From a virus, in IMG/VR virus record IMGVR_UViG_3300025930_000367, positions 1 through 24,482 of that record: a stretch of DNA of 24,482 nt, one strand, 5' to 3'. A program made the position numbers and the translations under genes. Shown here in pieces: positions 12,190 through 18,494 of this stretch (position 1 is its first letter; every line of letters begins with the position of its first letter). The notes below the pieces were generated by a model, which saw only the letters and a program-made list of their open reading frames with translations, was not told the DNA's origin and searched no databases.

Positions 12190-12369
12190 GTGTCTAAGCC
12201 AATTGCCCGCTTCGTCGTCATCGACGAACTCGGTGCCACAGGCAGACGGGCCTACGGTCCGTATACTACGTTCCGTGAAGCAGCTGCATACGCAATGTCA
12301 CTCTCTAGCACCGCGTATGTGCTGCATCTCGAGAAGCCGGTGGAACATGGACCTCCCGACCGCGCTTAA
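12190..12369 (+). CDS. Small hypothetical protein with GTG start
   Basis: The 59-residue reading (SKPIARFVVIDELGATGRR, then YGPYTTFREAAAYAMSLSST) starts at a GTG at 12190 with AAGGA 9 nt upstream. It has a strand, turn and EAAAYA helix like the 11765 and 11923 products. The stop overlaps the following gene. A longer minus-strand reading here (12239-11892) lacks a ribosome site. Confidence 0.6.
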   Translation: MSKPIARFVVIDELGATGRRAYGPYTTFREAAAYAMSLSSTAYVLHLEKPVEHGPPDRA

Positions 12370-12535
12370 CGGAGCGAAGCTCCTGGCAAAGAAGTATGAC
12401 ACCACAGTTATCGTCCACTGGAAGGGCAATAACAGGTACGGCTTTGCCACAGAGATCCGCCTCCTCAGCGGAAAGCGCCGCCTCTCTCGCTGGCGCTACC
12501 GCGTGTTCCCTGACGGCCGTTCAGAAAGGCTCTAG
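12347..12535 (+). CDS. Small basic hypothetical protein
   Basis: The 62-residue protein starts MDLPTALNGAKLLAKKYDTT and is followed by basic, aromatic beta-like sequence (VIVHWKGNNRYGFATEIRLL, SRWRYRVFPDGRSE). Net charge is clearly positive, so RNA or DNA contact is possible. It overlaps the upstream gene by 23 nt. Function unknown. Confidence 0.6.
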   Translation: MDLPTALNGAKLLAKKYDTTVIVHWKGNNRYGFATEIRLLSGKRRLSRWRYRVFPDGRSERL

Positions 12536-12536
12536 A

Positions 12537-12848
12537 ATGACTATTCCATTTACCCAGTATATCCGGCCCTACGGCCGGAAAGCCCTGACCGAGTACGAGA
12601 CGGACAGCGAAGCGATCGACCGCCTAGCTGCGGAAATCATCGACGCAGGCGGCCGGTTCGAGGCTGAGGTCCTGACGACCGGCGAAGTCAGCGTGACCTG
12701 TGTTGCGTCGCTGCCTGATCCGACCAGGCCCGGCAAAACGTACGAGTCCGACATCGCTATCGCTGTCTGCAAGAACGCTAACATGCCAGTCAAGACGGCT
12801 GTCGAGAGCATCGTCGCTCAGGCCGCTCGACGGCTCGGCATCAAGTAA
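12537..12848 (+). CDS. Hypothetical protein, 103 aa
   Basis: This starts MTIPFTQYIRPYGRKALTEY and continues with an alpha/beta fold (AIDRLAAEIIDAGGRFEAEV, then SVTCVASLP, DIAIAVCKN) and a terminal helix (AVESIVAQAARRLGIK). The ATG is 1 nt after the previous stop. I have a loose recollection of similar proteins in other phages but cannot name a family with confidence. Confidence 0.7.
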   Translation: MTIPFTQYIRPYGRKALTEYETDSEAIDRLAAEIIDAGGRFEAEVLTTGEVSVTCVASLPDPTRPGKTYESDIAIAVCKNANMPVKTAVESIVAQAARRLGIK

Positions 12849-12849
12849 C

Positions 12850-12942
12850 ATGAACAACGCCTGGATAGCCTGTGCTATCTGGGGCGCGTTCATGGGAGCT
12901 ATCGGTGTATTCATCGGCTACAACCTGAGGAGAAGAAAGTGA
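12850..12942 (+). CDS. Small single-span membrane protein
   Basis: The 30-residue protein starts MNNAWIACAIWGAFMGAIGV and ends FIGYNLRRRK, giving one membrane helix with glycine spacing followed by a basic cytoplasmic tail. The start is 1 nt after the previous stop, and its stop overlaps the next GTG. It could be a small inner-membrane effector; no lysis genes are nearby to support a holin role. Confidence 0.6.
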   Translation: MNNAWIACAIWGAFMGAIGVFIGYNLRRRK

Positions 12943-13124
12943 AGTTTAAGATCACCATCACCGCTGTCATCGACGCGCCTGTCGCAGACTTGAGGGAGGA
13001 ACTCCAGAACGAGGACGATGAACTCGTGAATGCGCTTCAGGAGTACCTGAACGACAACCTCGTCGATCTGGGCATCGAGTCCGGCGAGACGGAGATCGGC
13101 GCGGTAGAAGTCACTGTCGGCTAA
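12939..13124 (+). CDS. Small acidic protein with GTG start
   Basis: The 61-residue product starts at the GTG overlapping the previous stop (MKFKITITAVIDAPVADLRE) and is acidic in the helical middle (EELQNEDDELVNALQEYLND). AGGAG lies about 11 nt upstream. It is the last gene before a strong terminator. No family named. Confidence 0.65.
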   Translation: MKFKITITAVIDAPVADLREELQNEDDELVNALQEYLNDNLVDLGIESGETEIGAVEVTVG

Positions 13125-13133
13125 CAGCAAGGA

Positions 13134-13157
13134 GGGAGGGGCCTTAAGGCCCCTCCC
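13134..13157 (+). terminator. Strong hairpin terminator
   Basis: GGGAGGGGCC (13134-13143), loop TTAA, GGCCCCTCCC (13148-13157), followed by TTAGGAGTTTTC. The same downstream stretch supplies the AGGAG site for the gene at 13172, so termination may be partial. Confidence 0.75.
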
Positions 13158-13171
13158 TTAGGAGTTTTCAG

Positions 13172-13432
13172 ATGAAGCAGGCACATGTTGATACGGCTGC
13201 ACGCCTCGTGGACGAGCGTCACGACCTGTTTACGCTCCGCACGGCTGCGCTCACAAACACAGTTACTATGGCCGCCGGGACGAGCCCGTTGGAGATCCCG
13301 AACCGGCAGGCGCTGATACTAATCGACACGCTCATTCAGGCGAACGCTTCCGCCATGAAGGAGCTGGGCATCACAGACATCACTGAATGGCGGATGCCGG
13401 CGAAGCCGCCCGAGGCGAAGAACGAATGCTGA
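13172..13432 (+). CDS. Hypothetical protein, 86 aa
   Basis: This starts MKQAHVDTAARLVDERHDLF and is helical (AARLVDERHDLFTLRTAALT, ALILIDTLIQANASAMKELG) with AGGAG 7 nt upstream. It is the first gene after the terminator and overlaps the next gene by 7 nt. No recognised family. Confidence 0.65.
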   Translation: MKQAHVDTAARLVDERHDLFTLRTAALTNTVTMAAGTSPLEIPNRQALILIDTLIQANASAMKELGITDITEWRMPAKPPEAKNEC

Positions 13433-13614
13433 CGCACATCCACTGGAAGCGCAGCGGCGAGATGAAGATCATCATCGAGATGACCTTCACCTCCGAGCAG
13501 GAAACCTCGATCTACTGGAACCGCCTGTGCGCCTGGTACAAGAACGGGCCGAGGGCGTTACAGCTTTTGCTCGCGAAGCCAGAGAGCGTTTCGGCAGAAA
13601 AGGTCCGCACATGA
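13426..13614 (+). CDS. Small hypothetical protein, 62 aa
   Basis: The reading begins MLTHIHWKRSGEMKIIIEMT and includes an amphipathic strand (IIIEMTF) and helix (ETSIYWNRLCAWYK..ALQLLLAKPE). A second in-frame ATG at 13462 could be the true start. It overlaps both neighbours as in the rest of this operon. Function unknown. Confidence 0.55.
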   Translation: MLTHIHWKRSGEMKIIIEMTFTSEQETSIYWNRLCAWYKNGPRALQLLLAKPESVSAEKVRT

Positions 13615-13808
13615 AGAACGATCCCGGCCCGCCGCTCGGCGCACGCAAGAGCGTGGACATCTGTGCGTATCTCTTTCAGACGCTCCAGCTCGAGGCGAAG
13701 CGCCTGGATGCGGCAGAGAAGCTCACCTTCGAGCGAGTGCTCATCGAGAAGTACGCTGTTCCCAAGGAACTGGCTACGGGCCTCGTAGCCTTTTTACGGA
13801 GGACGTGA
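13611..13808 (+). CDS. Small helical hypothetical protein
   Basis: The 65-residue product starts MKNDPGPPLGARKSVDICAY and is otherwise helical (FQTLQLEAKRLDAAEKLTFE, KELATGLVAFLRR). The ATG overlaps the previous stop region (ACATGA) and its own TGA overlaps the next start. Unknown function. Confidence 0.6.
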   Translation: MKNDPGPPLGARKSVDICAYLFQTLQLEAKRLDAAEKLTFERVLIEKYAVPKELATGLVAFLRRT

Positions 13809-14041
13809 TGGTACATAAGGTAATCCGTTATCAGCCTTTCCAGCATGTAGAGGGGAAGGATCTATGCTGTTCCTGCGGCGCTCGCTGGTACATCAGAGAC
13901 GACCGCCGGACCTATCCTCACTTTCTGGCGCTTGTCGCGCTGCACTTCGGTTGGGAGGCTCCCCGCATCGGAGCAACGAAAGAGGGACTGACTGAGTGGT
14001 TGCACAGCAATCTGCCGGAGAACCTGCGACCGAAAACGTAA
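13808..14041 (+). CDS. Hypothetical protein with Cys-rich motif
   Basis: The 77-residue protein starts at the ATG at 13808 (MVHKVIRYQPFQHVEGKDLC) with GGAGG 5 nt upstream, preferred over the GTG at 13805. CCSCGARW (residues 20-27) with nearby His residues could form a metal site. The rest is helical and aromatic (HFLALVALHFGWEAP). It is last in its unit before the promoter at 14050. Confidence 0.62.
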   Translation: MVHKVIRYQPFQHVEGKDLCCSCGARWYIRDDRRTYPHFLALVALHFGWEAPRIGATKEGLTEWLHSNLPENLRPKT

Positions 14042-14049
14042 CAGGCCCC

Positions 14050-14078
14050 TTGACTTTCGCGGCCGGTTGTGGTAACGT
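14050..14078 (+). promoter_or_regulatory. Sigma70-like promoter
   Basis: TTGACT (14050-14055), a 17-nt spacer and TAACGT (14073-14078), about 30 bp before the HTH regulator gene. The first ten bases of the site (TTGACTTTCG) match the leftward promoter at 7491. Confidence 0.68.
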
Positions 14079-14109
14079 TGGACACAGTAATAAATGAAGG
14101 CCCTCCCAA

Positions 14110-14385
14110 ATGACAAAAATCTACCAGAGCTACATGTTTCGCGACAAGGACCCGATCATCCACCGGCTCCATTCGTTAATCGCAGACCAGAAAGTGTCGT
14201 TCACCTACGTTGAAACTAAGAGCGGTGTAACGGCACGGACCCTGCACGCCTGGTTCCAGGGCAAAACGAAGCGCCCGCAGCATTGCACGATCGCTGCGGT
14301 CGCTGCCTGCCTCGGTTACGAGATCTCCTTCACGGCGCGCTCTGCGCCGAACGTCGTCCCGATCCACAAGAAAGCTGCCCGCTGA
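14110..14385 (+). CDS. HTH transcriptional regulator (Cro/CI-like)
   Basis: The 91-residue protein has a helix-turn-helix of the lambda-repressor type: a first helix (IIHRLHSLIADQKV), SFTYVETKSGVTARTLHAWF as scaffold and recognition helices, and CTIAAVAACLGYEISF as helix five. Proteins of this size usually bind operators as dimers. It has its own promoter and precedes the helicase operon, so it may control early genes or itself; the palindromic sites at 8866 and 16617 are candidate targets (inference). AGG lies about 9 nt upstream. Confidence 0.82.
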   Translation: MTKIYQSYMFRDKDPIIHRLHSLIADQKVSFTYVETKSGVTARTLHAWFQGKTKRPQHCTIAAVAACLGYEISFTARSAPNVVPIHKKAAR

Positions 14386-14469
14386 ATGGAAGAGTACGCG
14401 GGCCGCATAGCGCTGGTTATAATCATCCTCACGCTAGCGGCCTTCGTTTGTTTGTTCCTTTCCTTTTAA
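14386..14469 (+). CDS. Tiny single-span membrane peptide
   Basis: The 27-residue reading MEEYAGRIALVIIILTLAAF, then VCLFLSF, begins immediately after the HTH gene stop and ends 15 nt before the helicase ATG. It has an acidic N-terminus and one strong membrane helix. Very short, but the exact fit between two genes supports it. Confidence 0.55.
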   Translation: MEEYAGRIALVIIILTLAAFVCLFLSF

Positions 14470-14484
14470 CGCAGTGAGAAGAAA

Positions 14485-16191
14485 ATGAAAACCCTTACAC
14501 CAGAACAGAGCGCGTTCCTCGAAGCGCTCCTCATGACAAATGATAACCTCGTCCTCGAGGCAGTTGCCGGCTCCGGTAAGAGCTTCACCCTTGAAAAGGG
14601 CCTTGCAGAGTTACAGCGCGAAGGGCTCCTGCCGAGCAGCGTGCTCGTCTGTGCCTTTAACAAGCACATCGAGGTAGCTTTTACTGAGCGCGTGAAAGCA
14701 GCTGGCCTACCAGTCTCCTGTCGGACAATGAACTCGCTCGGCCACTCAGCTTTTGGCCGGGCCATCGGCCGCCGGCTCACCCTGGAAACCGGGAAGCTCT
14801 ACCTCACGGCTAAGGAACTCTGGCCGCGCTTCGACACCTCCCCGATGGCCTGCCCGGACTTCAAGAAGCTGGTCGATGCAGCTCGGAACACCGGGATCGT
14901 GCCTGCCGGCTCACCTGGCGGCGCGCAGGATGACACCGAAGCTAACTGGGCAGAGCTGTTCGAGAATGCGGACATTGACTCGGAGGACTGGGACCCAAGC
15001 TGGCTGATCGAGTGCGCGCGGACGCTGCTAGCACGAATGAACATGCGAGCCTGGGACGGCGTGATCGACTTCACCGACCAGCTCTATCTGCCAGTCACGA
15101 TCGCCGGCCGCTTCGATACGTACAAGCTCGTGATGGTGGACGAGGCACAGGATCTCGGGACTCTCCAGCACCGGATGCTCCGCAAGCTCCTCGGGCTGAG
15201 CGGCCGCCTCGTCGCTGCAGGCGACCGTAACCAGGCGATCTACGGCTTCCGGGGAGCGGATGTGCGGTCGATCCCTAACATGATCACGCAGTTTGGGCTG
15301 CGCCCGATGCCTCTTACGGTCAGCTTCCGCTGCCCGAAGGCGGTCGTGCGGCAGGCAAACGAGATCGTTCCTTACATGAAGTCGGCGCCAGACGCACCGG
15401 AAGGCCACGTCGGGATTTCTAAGCCGTCTGATATCCGGCCCGGCGACTTCATCCTCTGTCGGTACAACCAGCCGCTTGCCGGCCTGTGGCTCCGTCTTAT
15501 CAAGCGGAACATCCCAGCGACTATCCTCGGGAAGGATATCGGTGCTGGGCTAGCGCGCTTGCTGAAGAAGCGCGGCGCGAACGGGAACGAGGCCATGCCA
15601 CTGGGAGAAGCTCTCCAGCATCTCGATGCTTGGCTCTCCGCAGAAACGGCAAAGCACCTCGGTAAGGGGAAACACGACAAAGCTGAGAGCCTGACGGATC
15701 GCTGTGCGGCCATCCACTCTATCTGTGAAGCCGCTCCGACCGACGCAGCCGTCAGCTGGTTCTCAGTAAAGATTGAGAACCTGTTCAGCGACCGGCCCGG
15801 CTCTCCGGCCGTCGTCACGCTCAGTACCATCCACAAGGCAAAGGGCCTCGAGTACCGGCGGGTGCACTTCCTTGGCCGTGAGAAGCTTCCTCCGCAGCGT
15901 GCTCGTGGCGCCGGCCGGGACCAGGAACACAACCTGATTTATGTCGGTGAAACGCGGGCGATGCTGGAACTGTATTTTATGAGCATCCGCTCGCTGGCCG
16001 AAACCAATGAAACGGCTGACCTGACGGTCGAGGACCTCTTTGCACCGAGACCACCTCGTTTGCCGAGCGTCCCATCCCTCGCCGCTCCGACCCCGGATAT
16101 GAGCCGGGAAGAAGAACTGGCAAAGCAGCAGAAGTTCTTAGAGAGCCGTAAGACCACGGCCGATATCTCAATCGAGGACCTCGGCCTATGA
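14485..16191 (+). CDS. SF1 (UvrD/PcrA-like) DNA helicase
   Basis: The 568-residue ATP-dependent helicase carries all main SF1A motifs: Walker A AVAGSGKSF (26-34), VDEAQD (219-224), AAGDRNQAIYGFRGAD (motif III, 245-260), LTVSFRCP (motif IV, 278-285), LSTIHKAKGLEYR (motif V, 447-459) and LIYVGETRA (motif VI, 485-493). It unwinds DNA during phage replication or recombination. The start at 14485 follows a GTGAGAAG site. The extreme C-terminus (ISIEDLGL) is shared with two small downstream proteins, so it probably docks a common partner. It heads the replication gene cluster. Confidence 0.95.
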   Translation: MKTLTPEQSAFLEALLMTNDNLVLEAVAGSGKSFTLEKGLAELQREGLLPSSVLVCAFNKHIEVAFTERVKAAGLPVSCRTMNSLGHSAFGRAIGRRLTLETGKLYLTAKELWPRFDTSPMACPDFKKLVDAARNTGIVPAGSPGGAQDDTEANWAELFENADIDSEDWDPSWLIECARTLLARMNMRAWDGVIDFTDQLYLPVTIAGRFDTYKLVMVDEAQDLGTLQHRMLRKLLGLSGRLVAAGDRNQAIYGFRGADVRSIPNMITQFGLRPMPLTVSFRCPKAVVRQANEIVPYMKSAPDAPEGHVGISKPSDIRPGDFILCRYNQPLAGLWLRLIKRNIPATILGKDIGAGLARLLKKRGANGNEAMPLGEALQHLDAWLSAETAKHLGKGKHDKAESLTDRCAAIHSICEAAPTDAAVSWFSVKIENLFSDRPGSPAVVTLSTIHKAKGLEYRRVHFLGREKLPPQRARGAGRDQEHNLIYVGETRAMLELYFMSIRSLAETNETADLTVEDLFAPRPPRLPSVPSLAAPTPDMSREEELAKQQKFLESRKTTADISIEDLGL

Positions 16192-16203
16192 AGGAGGGGA
16201 AGG

Positions 16204-16479
16204 ATGCTATGTCCATGCGGTGGGAAAACTACGGTCACAGACAGCCGGCCAAAAGAACTTCGCTCCGGCCCGACAACGCGGCGGGTCCGGGAGTGTCTTA
16301 CCTGTGGCACAACCTTCGCCACATATGAACTGATCCAGAAGGAGAGCGTGCGATGCAGGACGATAAACTTACCCCTTGGGCAGCGCTCATCATCGAGCCA
16401 GACGGCACCGTCGCGGTCTACGTTCACAACTGGATTAGAGCAGGTCGGGCGAGCAACCCGGAAGAACTCTGGAAGCTGA
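16204..16479 (+). CDS. NrdR-like zinc-ribbon protein
   Basis: Residues 1-45 (MLCPCGGKTTVTDSRP, then TRRVRECLTCGTTFATYELI) match the N-terminal zinc ribbon of NrdR: Cys pair, VTDSRP, RRVRECL.CG..F.TYE. The ATP-cone domain of full NrdR is absent; the rest (Ser/Thr/Arg-rich) overlaps the next gene by 127 nt and is probably not conserved. GGAGG lies 7 nt upstream. It may bind DNA as a small regulator. The first Cys pair is CPC rather than CxxC, an oddity for the family. Confidence 0.68.
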   Translation: MLCPCGGKTTVTDSRPKELRSGPTTRRVRECLTCGTTFATYELIQKESVRCRTINLPLGQRSSSSQTAPSRSTFTTGLEQVGRATRKNSGS

Positions 16480-16604
16480 CACACGAGGCATGGAGCACGC
16501 CAGAGAAGTTCTGGGGGCTCTTTTATGCCGCACTCGGCCGCCGCGAAGCGGCTCCTATCAACCCGAAACTGAAAAGCCTGAGCATCGAGGACCTCGGGCT
16601 ATAG
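16353..16604 (+). CDS. Small protein with SIEDLGL C-terminal tail
   Basis: The 83-residue product starts MQDDKLTPWAALIIEPDGTV with AAGGAG 8 nt upstream. An alpha/beta N-terminal part (AVYVHNWIRAGRASNPEELW) precedes a helical region and a flexible end whose last residues, LKSLSIEDLGL, match the helicase C-terminus. No family recognised. The shared tail suggests it acts in the same complex as the helicase (inference). Confidence 0.72.
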   Translation: MQDDKLTPWAALIIEPDGTVAVYVHNWIRAGRASNPEELWKLTHEAWSTPEKFWGLFYAALGRREAAPINPKLKSLSIEDLGL

Positions 16605-16610
16605 CCTCTG

Positions 16611-16639
16611 CACCACGTTTACCCGGTAAACAACCCCAT
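16611..16639 (+). promoter_or_regulatory. Palindromic operator-like site, copy 2
   Basis: CACCACGTTTACCCGGTAAA followed by CAACCCCAT. The core GTTTACC-C-GGTAAAC is a perfect 7-bp palindrome with one central base, 30 bp upstream of the promoter at 16661. It matches the site at 8860-8888 in core and flanks. Confidence 0.65.
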
Positions 16640-16660
16640 GCGCCGGCCGCACGAAGGCAC

Positions 16661-16689
16661 TTGACACCCGTCCCGCATGGTGCCATATT
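16661..16689 (+). promoter_or_regulatory. Sigma70-like promoter
   Basis: TTGACA (16661-16666), a 17-nt spacer and CATATT (16684-16689). It drives 16745 onward. A second TTGACA at 16688 overlaps the -10 region but lacks a good partner. Confidence 0.74.
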
Positions 16690-16744
16690 GACACCGTACC
16701 GTTAACCCCCGGCCCACAACGGGCCAGCACAAGGAGCTATCACA

Positions 16745-17242
16745 GTGAACACCCAGCCAGTCATGATCCAGGGACAGATCTTCAACATCGCCGCGCCCTA
16801 CGCCGAGGGGCACCAGCTGACCGCGAACGAGGCGGCGGCCCTCAACCAGCTCCGCGCGGAGAACATCCGTAACAATTTCGCTGCGCGGATGAAGAAGGCC
16901 ATCGAGGACAAGGAGCCGGAACTCGGCCAGACCGAACTGGACGCCTATGATGCGTCGTACCAGTTCGGCATCCGTCAGGCCGGCAAGCTGCCGCAGGACC
17001 CGGTCGAGAAGGAGGCTTACAAGCTCGCCGAGTCCGCCGTTATCTCGGCCCTCAAGGCGCGTGGGACGAAGCTCAAGGAGCTGCCGGAGGGCAAGCTGGA
17101 CGAGCTGACGCTCGCGACGCTCGAGAAGCGCCCGCACTTCCGCGAGCAGGCGCGTACCGTGGTCGAGGCCCGCAAGGCGGCGGTCGCCGGGGCTGGCGTG
17201 GATCTCGGAGACGTGGGGCCGGCCCAGCAGGCCGCGCAGTAA
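16745..17242 (+). CDS. Conserved phage protein of unknown function
   Basis: The 165-residue protein starts at a GTG (MNTQPVMIQGQIFNIAAPYA) with AAGGAG 9 nt upstream. The segment FNIAAPYAEGHQLTANEAAA followed by LNQLRAENIRNNFA resembles a family I recall in many tailed phages, seen near replication genes; its role is not known to me. The middle is highly charged and helical, and the C-terminus is Ala/Gly/Gln-rich. It is the first gene after the operator and promoter at 16611-16689. The following open frame continues in phase past its TAA. Confidence 0.78.
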   Translation: MNTQPVMIQGQIFNIAAPYAEGHQLTANEAAALNQLRAENIRNNFAARMKKAIEDKEPELGQTELDAYDASYQFGIRQAGKLPQDPVEKEAYKLAESAVISALKARGTKLKELPEGKLDELTLATLEKRPHFREQARTVVEARKAAVAGAGVDLGDVGPAQQAAQ

Positions 17243-17243
17243 G

Positions 17244-17260
17244 CAGGGGCTACGCCCCTG
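17244..17260 (+). other. Hairpin just after the stop codon
   Basis: CAGGGGC-TAC-GCCCCTG, a 7-bp stem with a 3-nt loop, begins 2 nt after the TAA of the previous gene. With no T-run it is not a classical terminator. A stem right after a stop codon is compatible with termination control or stop-codon read-through. Confidence 0.5.
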
Positions 17261-17515
17261 GCTAACAGAGACATCTGTCTCCAACTCCTGGATCGGGCCC
17301 TCAGCTCTCCTTACGGGCTGGCGGTCCGATCTCAGGACGTTGAGCACTTGAAACGGTGCCTCGGCACTGTCCGGCAAGAGGAGCGCAAGAGGGGATCGCC
17401 TGTTCCGGTGTTAGTTCTCCGCAAGCCGGGAGATCCGTTCGAGTTACTTATCATCCCAAGGAGCATCTATGTCCAAGTCAAGACCCGGAAAGGTCCATCT
17501 CCACCTCCTGCTTGA
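17258..17515 (+). CDS. Protein-like frame without a normal start codon
   Basis: The frame 17243-17515 is open and reads as a plausible folded protein: LANRDICLQLLDRALSSPYG, LAVRSQDVEHLKRCLGTVRQ, PVPVLVLRKPGDPFELLIIP. The RALSSPYGLAV..D...LK..L pattern resembles small phage proteins I recall as beginning with RALASP-type helices. There is no ATG, GTG or TTG before the conserved-looking part; the nearest candidate is CTG at 17258. The frame is in phase with the 16745 gene across its TAA. So it may use a non-AUG start, be expressed by read-through, or be a remnant. It overlaps the next gene by 47 nt, and no other gene occupies 17261-17468. Confidence 0.45.
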   Translation: MANRDICLQLLDRALSSPYGLAVRSQDVEHLKRCLGTVRQEERKRGSPVPVLVLRKPGDPFELLIIPRSIYVQVKTRKGPSPPPA

Positions 17516-17708
17516 TGAGGAACTGATGGACCGCTTCAAGAGCTACTTCCCTGGCTTCGGCGCGCAGAGCCGCGTCGTCCGAGCACTGATCGAGAGACAG
17601 CTAAAGTTTCTCGATGATCGAACGGCCGAGGCGCTTCGCGCTAAGTCGCCAGACATCCAGCTGCCGGACCTCGGCCCGCTGGAAAGCGACCTGGTGGCGC
17701 CTCAGTGA
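17469..17708 (+). CDS. Ribbon-helix-helix DNA-binding protein
   Basis: The 79-residue protein starts MSKSRPGKVHLHLLLDEELM with AAGGAG 7 nt upstream. The pattern of an N-terminal strand (KVHLHLLL), a helix (DEELMDRFKSYF) and a second helix (SRVVRALIERQLKFLDDR) fits Arc/MetJ/CopG-type ribbon-helix-helix dimers that bind DNA through the strand. The C-terminus (PDIQLPDLGPLESDL) is acidic. A phage regulator is likely. It overlaps the next GTG start by 4 nt. Confidence 0.75.
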   Translation: MSKSRPGKVHLHLLLDEELMDRFKSYFPGFGAQSRVVRALIERQLKFLDDRTAEALRAKSPDIQLPDLGPLESDLVAPQ

Positions 17709-17971
17709 CCTGGGTCATCCAGGTAATGCGGAAGCTGAGCGGTGAGGAGTATCCGACCGTCATAGAGAAGGAACTCCTACACACGCAGCAACAGACCCAA
17801 CGCCTGCCGACCTGGCGCCTCGTGACGGTCCCGCCAGAGTACGCACACCTCGATCCGCTCAGCATCCTGCACGCCTGCTACGCAGCCCGTATCGACTGGA
17901 GAAAGGAAGAGAAGCATGAGCGAGTTACCGAACGGCCCAGTCCCGGACCCGATCCTCGCCCAGGTGACTGA
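17705..17971 (+). CDS. Small hypothetical protein, 88 aa
   Basis: The frame opens at a GTG overlapping the previous stop (MTWVIQVMRKLSGEEYPTVI); an ATG at 17726 is an alternative start. It has helical and strand-like parts (EKELLHTQQQTQRLPTWRLV..LSILHACYAARIDW) and a Pro/Arg-rich end lying within the next gene. Function unknown. Confidence 0.58.
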   Translation: MTWVIQVMRKLSGEEYPTVIEKELLHTQQQTQRLPTWRLVTVPPEYAHLDPLSILHACYAARIDWRKEEKHERVTERPSPGPDPRPGD

Positions 17972-18188
17972 GGACGGGCTGGAAGAGTTGTTCCGGAAGG
18001 ACCCTTTGCTGATAACGCAGAAGGATCTTTCCAGCATCATCGACTACTTTCGAGCGGAGCGTCATCGTTTCCAGCAAATGGAGGCGGAAGGGAAGTTCCG
18101 CAAGAAGAAGAAAGAGAACGGAGATCCTAACATCGACGCAAAGAAGGCTGCTAACGCCGCCCTCAGCATCGATAACTTGGACATCTAA
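17916..18188 (+). CDS. Small helical protein with SIDNLDI tail
   Basis: The 90-residue product starts MSELPNGPVPDPILAQVTED and contains a helix pair (DGLEELFRKDPLLITQKDLS, SIIDYFRAERHRFQQMEAEG). A Lys-rich linker (FRKKKKENGD) leads to a C-terminal tail AALSIDNLDI, related to the SIEDLGL tails of the helicase and the 16353 protein. It may join the same complex. No family named. Confidence 0.7.
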   Translation: MSELPNGPVPDPILAQVTEDGLEELFRKDPLLITQKDLSSIIDYFRAERHRFQQMEAEGKFRKKKKENGDPNIDAKKAANAALSIDNLDI

Positions 18189-18189
18189 G

Positions 18190-18315
18190 ATGTCGAAATC
18201 CATCCTCCCAAACAACGAGTTTGAGTGGTATTGGTTCTGGCGCGGTAGCATGGCGTGCGCCGTCGTCTGGATCATCCTTATCCTCATCGCCGCAGCCCTA
18301 GGAGTCTTCCGATGA
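18190..18315 (+). CDS. Small single-span membrane protein
   Basis: The 41-residue protein starts MSKSILPNNEFEWYWFWRGS and continues with a membrane helix (MACAVVWIILILIAAALGVF). The aromatic belt EWYWFW before the helix is typical of a membrane interface. It starts 1 nt after the previous stop, and its TGA overlaps the next ATG. Confidence 0.62.
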   Translation: MSKSILPNNEFEWYWFWRGSMACAVVWIILILIAAALGVFR

Positions 18316-18494
18316 AAGAACCCGATTACTTCCTTGATACGACCGTTGATGCTGTCCGCGAGTTTCTCAGCAAGCCGGACAGCGAGTTTAACGAAGTGTT
18401 GACTAACTGTCTGGATGAGGCGCAAGGCCGGGTCTACACGGCCCTCGAGTTCGAAAAGGTCCCGGTCTACATCTTGATCAGGATCGCTCCGTAG
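18312..18494 (+). CDS. Small acidic hypothetical protein
   Basis: The 60-residue product starts MKEPDYFLDTTVDAVREFLS and is mainly acidic helix (SKPDSEFNEVLTNCLDEAQG) followed by a strand (VPVYILIRI). The ATG overlaps the previous stop. No family recognised. Confidence 0.62.
   Translation: MKEPDYFLDTTVDAVREFLSKPDSEFNEVLTNCLDEAQGRVYTALEFEKVPVYILIRIAP

Noticed and set aside
16204-16479. Calling the zinc-ribbon gene nrdR
   Set aside because: Only the zinc ribbon matches; the ATP-cone domain is absent and no ribonucleotide reductase gene is in the window.
16619-17377. 252-residue minus-strand open frame
   Set aside because: It is opposite the promoter, the operator and the conserved 165-residue gene, with Leu/Arg/Glu-rich shadow composition.
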